A DNA stretch of 5,824 nt from an uncultured Clostridia bacterium (GTDB taxonomy: Bacteria; Bacillota; Clostridia; Christensenellales; Borkfalkiaceae): contig USSJ01000090.1 in NCBI GenBank assembly GCA_900557285.1, forward strand, positions 1-5,824, written 5' to 3'. The translations under genes were made by a program, and so were the position numbers. This document shows positions 1 through 5,824 of the stretch, piece by piece. The stretch's first letter is position 1, and each line of letters opens with the position of its first letter. Below the pieces are notes generated by a model. The model saw nothing but the letters and a program-made list of their open reading frames with translations, had not been told where the DNA came from and did not search any database.

Positions 1-9
1 CCGCAGACC

Positions 10-636
10 TTACCAGCATTCGATCTCCCGTAAAATAAGTCTTGCAAGGAGCATGGAACCGATACGGTTCGGATGTACCCTGTCCCAGGAGATCGATTGC
101 CCTGCACGGCTTTTCATATATTCGTCAAACTCTTTCTGCGTATCCAGTACAGGTCTATTGTACCGATCCGCAACCTTTTTCATGACCTTTCTGTAGGAAT
201 CCGTCATCACACGCATTTCATCCGACGCATTCCGCTCCATAAAAAACGGATACATGAAAACAAATTGTTCTATACCCTTCGATTTTTCGCAAATCTTTGT
301 CAGATTCTCTTCATATTCCTTTTCGCTCGACAAAGCATCCGAAGAATCTACCAAATCGAAATGCCGCCAGACATCGTTGATGCCGATCATGCAGAACACC
401 GTATCCGGTTTGCATCCCATAACATCCGCATCCCAGCGAGCCAACAAGTCACGCGATTTGTTGCCGCTGACGCCTGCGTTGACGATTCTGTATTCCGCCC
501 ACGGACGAAACGCGATCAGGGCATCATGCACAAGTTTTACATACCCTTCCCCCAATCCGTCCGGCGTTACCGTTTTCCCTGCGTCCGTCGTTGAATCCCC
601 GGCAAATACGATCACCGATTTATCTTTGATAATCAT
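10..636 (-). CDS. SGNH/GDSL-family hydrolase (esterase-like)
   Basis: A 208-residue protein carrying the SGNH hydrolase blocks in order. Block I is GDSTTDAG with the nucleophile Ser15. Block II is NAGVSGN (residues 53-59). Block III is GIND (85-88) with Asn87. Block V is WDRVHP (184-189), giving Asp185 and His188 of the catalytic triad. The family cleaves ester bonds, often acetyl or acyl groups on sugars or lipids; the substrate is not readable here. No signal peptide or membrane segment is present, so the enzyme should be cytoplasmic and may act on imported, acylated small molecules. The length is normal for single-domain members. The ATG at 634-636 is chosen because GGGGAGG lies 7 nt upstream. 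The gene has its own near-consensus promoter and appears to be the first gene of a unit whose downstream end lies outside the window. The family call is firm; the substrate is unknown. Confidence 0.9.
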   Translation of the reverse strand: MIIKDKSVIVFAGDSTTDAGKTVTPDGLGEGYVKLVHDALIAFRPWAEYRIVNAGVSGNKSRDLLARWDADVMGCKPDTVFCMIGINDVWRHFDLVDSSDALSSEKEYEENLTKICEKSKGIEQFVFMYPFFMERNASDEMRVMTDSYRKVMKKVADRYNRPVLDTQKEFDEYMKSRAGQSISWDRVHPNRIGSMLLARLILREIECW

Positions 637-3600
637 TCCTTTTCCTCCCCGGTTTCCGTTTATGCTTTATACTTTTCTTTCGGAAGTCTCGGCTTTTTTA
701 TTATAACATATAAGATCCGTGATTGCAACTTTTACGCAATTTTAGCGGCAAGTATTTTTCGCAAGGCAAAATCAGCCTTATGGCAAAGAGCCGTCGCAAC
801 CCCTTTTGCGGGTTGCGACGGCTCTTACATTCCCGTTCATGAAAACACGTTTCTTTCCACGCCTAAATGAAAAAGCTCAGAATCAATACTACGATAACGC
901 CCGGTATACCAAATATACCCGTGATCAATGCCGTCCACCAATTCACGGGTATGGCAACGCTCGGGATCAGATTCAGTAAAAAGATCGCGCCGATACCGAT
1001 GGCCGCATTGATCACAAACTTCAAGATGGTCTTGAAGCCAAATTTGAATAATTTCAGAACGATCGCCAATACAGCTACCGCAATGACCGCTACGATAATA
1101 AATTGCAGGATTTCGGACATACTTTACCTCCGTTTTTCCATAGTATGCCCTTCCGTCCGCGATTTATGCGGCCGATTTCTGTTCAAAATCTTTCAGATTT
1201 CCGTCCTCATCGTACAGATTCATGTTCTTCTTTTTCAGACAAGGGATGAAGAAATAAAAACTGAGTCCGATCACCGTTCCGAGCGTCCACCCGACGGCCC
1301 ATGCCCAACCGACACCCGCAAACCCGAGGAAAGAAGTGAGGATAAACACAAACGCTACACGCAGGATCAGATCGGAAAACGTACTCACCATAAATCCTAC
1401 GTTCCCGTTGCATCCGCGCACAACAGCGTCTGCATTGATCTTGATATTGACAATAAAATAGAACGGAGCTATCGTTGTGACATAAGTTATGCCCGACTGC
1501 AAAGCCAACGCATAATCCTCTTCCTGCGACATGAAAAGGCCGATCAGAGGCTTTGCGCACAGCAGGCATACCGCCGCAAATACTGCCGCCAAAACCGTCG
1601 AAATGACCAGCGACGCACGGAATCCGCTCTTGATCCTCCGGAATTTATGCGCGCCGTAATTCTGTGAAGTGAAATTCGTCAACCCGTTCGCATAGACGCA
1701 CAGACATGTCACCCCGAACACGATCACCTTAAATCCTGCCGCAAACCCGGATGTTATTCCGATCCCCTGCGCCTGCGCCAGTTCGTTGATGCGGATCTGT
1801 ATAAAGAGATTCCCTACCGAAACAAAACTGTTCTGCAAAATAACCGGAAGCGACAAAAAAATAAGAGATTTCAGGATAATTCCCGAAAAAGCCTTTACCT
1901 CTTCTTTCTTTTCCGCCATGAGCTTCCGCGCCCGCAAAAATACAAATATCAGGGTAAGAATACACGCCGCACCCTGCGCAATAAACGTCGCCCATGCAAC
2001 TCCCGCAACGCCCCAGGGCTGTACCATATAATAATCCAGAACAATATTGGTCACCGACGAAAACACGAGAAACAAAAAAGGCGTTTTACTGTCTCCCAGT
2101 GCCGAAAATATACCCGTTCCCAGATTATACAACATCAGGGAAGGCAACCCGAAATAATAAATGTTCAGATATGTAACGCTCTCGTTCATCGCTTCGTCCG
2201 GCGTTTTCAGAGCGTACAGCGTAACCCGACAAGTGAGAACCCCTGCCACCAGCAACACTGCGCTGAATACCGCAAAGGCGATCAATGCCGTATAGATCGT
2301 TGTCTTGACCTTTGCATTATCTTTCTGCCCGAAATAACGCGCCGCCAATACCGCACACCCCGCATTCGCGCCCAACGCAAACGCCATCAAAATATTTACA
2401 ATGGAATTGGAAGCCCCGATCGCCGTCAATGCCGTTTGTCCGGCAAACCTGCCTGCGATAATCGTATCAGCCAGCGTATACAACTGTTGAAATACCGCCC
2501 CGCCAAACAATGGCAACACATATTTCAACAGCACTTTCCACGGCGTATTTACCGTAAGATCTGCATTCATTTTCTTTTTCTCCCGTCCGTAAGATTCCTT
2601 CTGTCTATCCGATGCAGCATAAACAATTTTCAAACAGTGCTTATTATATCCCTGTATTTTCCGTTTGGCAAGAACATAGATACCCTATTTTTCTTTTTTT
2701 TGATTTTTTTACTCTTTCCTCCGTGTCCGCTTCGGCTGTTCACCCAAGAACAAGCAAAAAGGGTGCGAAGGAAAACCGTTCGCACCCTTTGTATGTCGGG
2801 AATTATTCGTAATCGACAACATTTACCCACTTTTCAAGGAAAGCCTGCTCTTCGGGTACCGCCTTCGTCGTCTGGCTCGCCGCCACGATCGGCAAAGCCT
2901 TCTGCACCAACTGCTTCGCAATGCCCGTCTTTTCACAGAACAGCTTCAGATATTCTTCCGCCTGCTCATCTTTTCCTTCCAGCTTGAACAGCAGATAGGT
3001 ACGCGCCGCATCACAGCGCGCATTGCCCTGCGTCGCATGCGCCCAGTCAATGATAAACTTTCTTCCGTCGGGACTGACAATAATGTTCCCCGGGTTGAAA
3101 TCTCCGTGGCAAAGTTTATCGTGCTCCGGCAGAGAATCCAACAGGATATGCAGGTCATAGCGCGTCGTTTTATCAAACTTCGTGGAAGAAATCTTCCTGT
3201 GCATTTTATCCTTCAGCTTCGTCAGAAGCGGCACTTTCTGATTCAATACTTCCACCTGCAGATCCACAAACTCTTCCAGATATTCCGTCGTCTTACCAGG
3301 ATTTTCATCCATCAGCTGCTGCAGCGTCTTGCCTTCCACATAGTCCAGAATGATCGCCCATTCCCCGTTCACTTTGGTCACTTCGTGAACAGCCGGCACA
3401 TTCAAAGATGTTCCCTCTTCTACCCGCGCCGTGTTCAGCGCTTCGTTCAGAACATCCGACTTCGGATATTCGTCATTGAAAAGCTTTACAAGCGTCTTGC
3501 CTTCCCGATAGATCGTCTTTTTATCCGTTTTCTGAATAATTTCTGCCATCTTTCTTCCCCTCCTTATTTACCGTAATAACATTTAAGATACATCTCTTTG

Positions 3601-5824
3601 ATTTCCGAAATCAGCGGATAACGCGGGTTCGCTCCCGTGCACTGGTCATCAAACGCCTGTTCGCACATTTCGTCCAGACGATCGAGGAAATTCTTCTCAT
3701 CCACACCGTAATCTTTGATCGTCTTTCTGATCCCGACCTTCGCTTTCAATTCTTCGATCGCCTTGATCAGATTCTTCACCTTCGCATCGTCATCCTTTCC
3801 GCCAAAGCCAAGGAAATCCGCAACTTCCGCATAGCGCGCCTTCGCATGCGGGTATGCGTACTGCGGGAACGTACCCATTTTCGTCGGCACTTCCGCACTG
3901 TTGAAACGGATCACTTCACTGATCATGAGAGCGTTCGCAACTCCGTGCGGCAAATGATGGAATGCCCCCAGTTTATGAGCCATGGAATGGCAAACCCCCA
4001 GGAACGCATTCGCAAACGCAATACCGGCCATCGTCGACGCGTCCGCCATCTTTTCGCGCGCAACCGGATCGTTCGCCCCGTTCTCATAAGCGCGCGGCAG
4101 ATATTCAAATATCAGTTTCATCGCCACCAGCGCCTGACCGTCCGTATAAGGCGTCGCCATGATGGACGCATATGCCTCCAGCGCGTGCGTCAGTGCGTCA
4201 ATACCCGACGCGCTCGTCAATCCTTTCGGCATGTTCATCATAAAGTCTGCGTCAATGATCGCCATCTTCGGGAGAAGTTCATAATCTGCCAAAGGATATT
4301 TGATACCCGTCTTTTCATCCGTGATAACCGCAAACGGCGTTACTTCCGAACCCGTCCCCGCCGACGTAGGCACCGCTATAAAATATGCCTTCTCTCCCAT
4401 CTTCGGGAATGTGTAAATCCTCTTGCGGATATCCATGAACCGCATCGCCATATCCATGAAATCCACTTCCGGATGTTCGTACAAAACCCACATGATCTTG
4501 CCTGCATCCATCGCCGATCCGCCGCCCAATGCAATGATCACATCCGGCTCAAATTCCGCCATCAGCTTCGCACCCGCTTTCGCACATGCAAGATTCGGAT
4601 CCGGCGCCACATCGTAAAAACAGGTATAACGGATCCCCATTTCATCCAGTTTATCCGTGATCGGCTTGATATAGTTGTTCTTGTAAAGGAATTCGTCCGT
4701 CACAATGAACGCCTTCTTCTTGCCCATTACATTCTTCAGTTCGTCCAACGCAACAGGCAGGCATCCCTTCTTATGATAAACTTTTTCAGGAAGTCTCAGC
4801 CACAGCATATTTTCTCTCCTCTCCGCTAAGGTCTTGATATTCAACAAATGCTTCACTCCTACGTTCTCCGATACCGAGTTTCCGCCCCACGATCCGCATC
4901 CGAGCGTAAGCGAAGGCGTCAGCTTGAAGTTGTAAATATCTCCGATCGCTCCCTGCGAAGACGGCATGTTGATCAGCATACGGCATGTCTTCATCGCTTC
5001 CTGCCATTTCGCAATCTTTGCCTTCTCCGTAAGCTGGTTGATATACAAAGACGAGGTATGTCCGTAACCGCCGTCCGCAATCAGTCTCTCCGCCTTTGCA
5101 ACCGCTTCGTCAAAATCTTTCGCACGATACAGCGCAAGCACCGGCGACAGCTTTTCATGCGCAAACGCTTCTTCCAGTTCCACACTCTCCACTTCACCGA
5201 TCAGAATCTTCGCCGTCGGCTCTACTTTAAATCCGCAGATCTCCGCAATCTTCGGTGCGCTCTGCCCCACGATCTTGGCGTTCAACGCTCCGTTAATGAT
5301 CATCGTATTGCGGACTTTGTCTTTTTCTTCGTCCGTCAAAATATGGCATCCGCGTTTGATAAACTCCGCTTTCACCGCATCATAAACAGCATCTTCCGCA
5401 ATCACCGACTGCTCCGATGCACATATAAGGCCATTGTCAAACGTCTTCGAATGAATGATCGAGTTGACCGCTACCGTAATATCCGCCGTTTCATCGATAA
5501 TGGCCGGTGTGTTGCCGGCGCCGACGCCGAGAGCCGGTTTACCGCTGGAATAAGCGGCTTTTACCATGCCCGGTCCGCCCGTAGCAAGAATGATATCAGC
5601 TTCTTTCATAACGAGGTTAGTAAGCTCCAAGCTCGGTACGTCGATCCACGAAATGATTCCCTCGGGAGCGCCTGCCGCAACAGCGGCTTCAAGAACGATT
5701 TTGGCCGCCTCAATGGTGGAATGCTTTGCGCGCGGATGAGGGCTGATGATGATACCATTGCGCGTTTTAAGAGCAAGAAGCGTTTTGAATATAGCGGTCG
5801 AAGTCGGGTTGGTGGTCGGGATAA

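Overview
All five genes in this window lie on the minus strand. The gene content points to an anaerobic, fermentative low-to-mid-GC Firmicute, probably of the class Clostridia. The reasons are a full-type bifunctional AdhE with clostridial-looking motifs, a BofA-family protein (a family tied to endospore formation), strong GGAGG-type ribosome binding sites before every visible start, and near-consensus sigma-A promoters. I cannot name the genus, and no feature suggests recent transfer.

Layout in transcription order (right to left). (1) 5824-3564: adhE, the bifunctional acetaldehyde-CoA/alcohol dehydrogenase. About 112 N-terminal residues are cut off by the window edge. (2) 3549-2803: a 248-residue APH/choline-kinase-fold small-molecule phosphotransferase. 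It starts 14 nt after the adhE stop, and its Shine-Dalgarno overlaps that stop, so the two are almost surely co-transcribed. A rho-independent terminator at 2756-2790 closes the unit. (3) A TTGCCA-17-TATAAT promoter (2643-2671) drives a MATE-family efflux transporter (2570-1164). (4) 43 nt further on comes a small BofA-like membrane protein (1120-863), probably in the same transcript. A 17-bp perfect hairpin at 786-826 follows. (5) An extended -10 promoter (700-728) drives a cytoplasmic SGNH/GDSL hydrolase (636-10) with its own 57-nt leader. The window ends 9 nt after its stop.

The genes form three separate transcription units, and only adhE has a clear metabolic role here: acetyl-CoA to ethanol with NADH reoxidation. 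The kinase's substrate, the transporter's cargo and the esterase's substrate cannot be read from sequence. I see no mobile element, CRISPR array, tRNA, rRNA or obvious novel system. This looks like ordinary chromosomal housekeeping and accessory content. The points most worth a second look are the tight adhE-kinase coupling and the MATE-bofA pairing. No gene-free stretch exceeds 300 bases; the two intergenic gaps (637-862 and 2571-2802) are accounted for by promoters and hairpins.
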